From Adenophora triphylla var. japonica (Eukaryota; Streptophyta; Magnoliopsida; Asterales; Campanulaceae), in assembly GCA_022495995.1 (NCBI GenBank), contig JAFEMH010004900.1:62001-126000 (forward strand): a DNA stretch of 64,000 bases, read 5' to 3'. This document shows, piece by piece, positions 63,998 to 64,000 of the stretch. The notes below the pieces were generated by a model that had not been told where the DNA came from, made no database searches, and was given only the letters and a program-made list of their open reading frames with translations. Position 1 is the stretch's first letter. Every line of letters starts with the position of its first letter. The position numbers and the translations under genes were made by a program.

Positions 63998-64000
63998 GGC

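Larger units (their letters stand above)
45176..64000 (-). mobile_element. T5: giant Tat/Ogre-like element, runs off the window
   Basis: At least 18.8 kb: LTR (45176-47157), 34-bp tandem array (47845-48955), spliced plus-strand plant-mobile-domain gene (49339-51980), a second plus-strand gene homologous to the T2 extra gene (52690-53998), then on the minus strand integrase, RNase H domains, RT, G-patch, protease, gag-like and further protease/gag sequence to 64000. Size and long LTR fit Ogre-like elements. Sequence composition is CpG-rich and poor in CAG/CTG compared with T1 and T2. Nearly every domain is broken by one-base shifts. Its left edge is fixed to the base by comparison of T4 with T2. 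Confidence 0.8.

Overview
The window is plant nuclear DNA made almost entirely of transposable elements. The evidence is Ty3/gypsy elements of the plant-only Tat/Ogre type (polyproteins with two RNase H domains), plant-mobile-domain-like and DUF7745-like open reading frames, a Ty1/copia element primed by initiator tRNA-Met, CACTA (En/Spm) ends and transposase, a plant LINE ORF1 with a DUF4283-like domain, and TTTAGGG-type degenerate repeats. I see no intact cellular gene, no rRNA and no functional tRNA. The species cannot be named from the sequence. All functional names rest on motif recognition by eye, without any database search.

Layout. 0-6 kb: AT-rich intergenic DNA holding a hAT-like element with an 8-bp target duplication (167-1603), a possible spliced gene fragment (2.5-2.9 kb), a GA microsatellite, a tRNA-derived SINE-like piece and a pair of 260-bp direct repeats. 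6.2-12.35 kb: Tat-type element T1 (+ strand), with a broken reverse transcriptase. 12.35-27.33 kb: Tat element T2 (- strand), split by a 1.9-kb LTR element with identical LTRs (N1, 15811-17696) and an 8.0-kb copia (18090-26129), each with a visible 5-bp target duplication. 27.33-29.4 kb: two different CACTA fragments. 29.4-30.4 kb: tandem repeats. 30.4-31.1 kb: LINE ORF1 remnant. 32.1-32.4 kb: unidentified gene fragment. 32.5-64 kb: three Tat/Ogre-like elements, all in minus orientation and nested as a staircase (T3, cut by T4 at about 39551; T4, cut by T5 at 45176; T5 runs off the right edge).

The recurring design is the main biological point. In T2, T3, T4 and T5 the gag-pol genes are on the minus strand, while one or two extra genes lie on the plus strand between the 3' LTR and the integrase end of pol, tail to tail with pol. 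These antisense genes are DUF7745/plant-mobile-domain-like in T2, T4 and T5, and of the putative gypsy-type transposon (PF04195-like) kind in T3. The T3 gene has its own TATA box and introns in plus orientation; T5 carries a second, spliced plant-mobile-domain gene. Between the LTR and the antisense gene (T4, T5), or between the antisense gene and pol (T3), lie element-specific tandem arrays. A stem-loop with outer arms CTACG/CGTAG recurs at equivalent sites.

Two further observations stand out. First, the motif TGTCGCGTGACA, repeated at about 33-bp spacing, is shared by the copia LTR and the unrelated gypsy T4 LTR. Second, parts of T4 and apparently much of T5 show a systematic change of CTG/CAG sites to CG-containing sequence when compared with the intact paralogue T2. 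This may be an assembly or base-calling artefact in CHG-methylated DNA, and it would account for many of the frameshifts.
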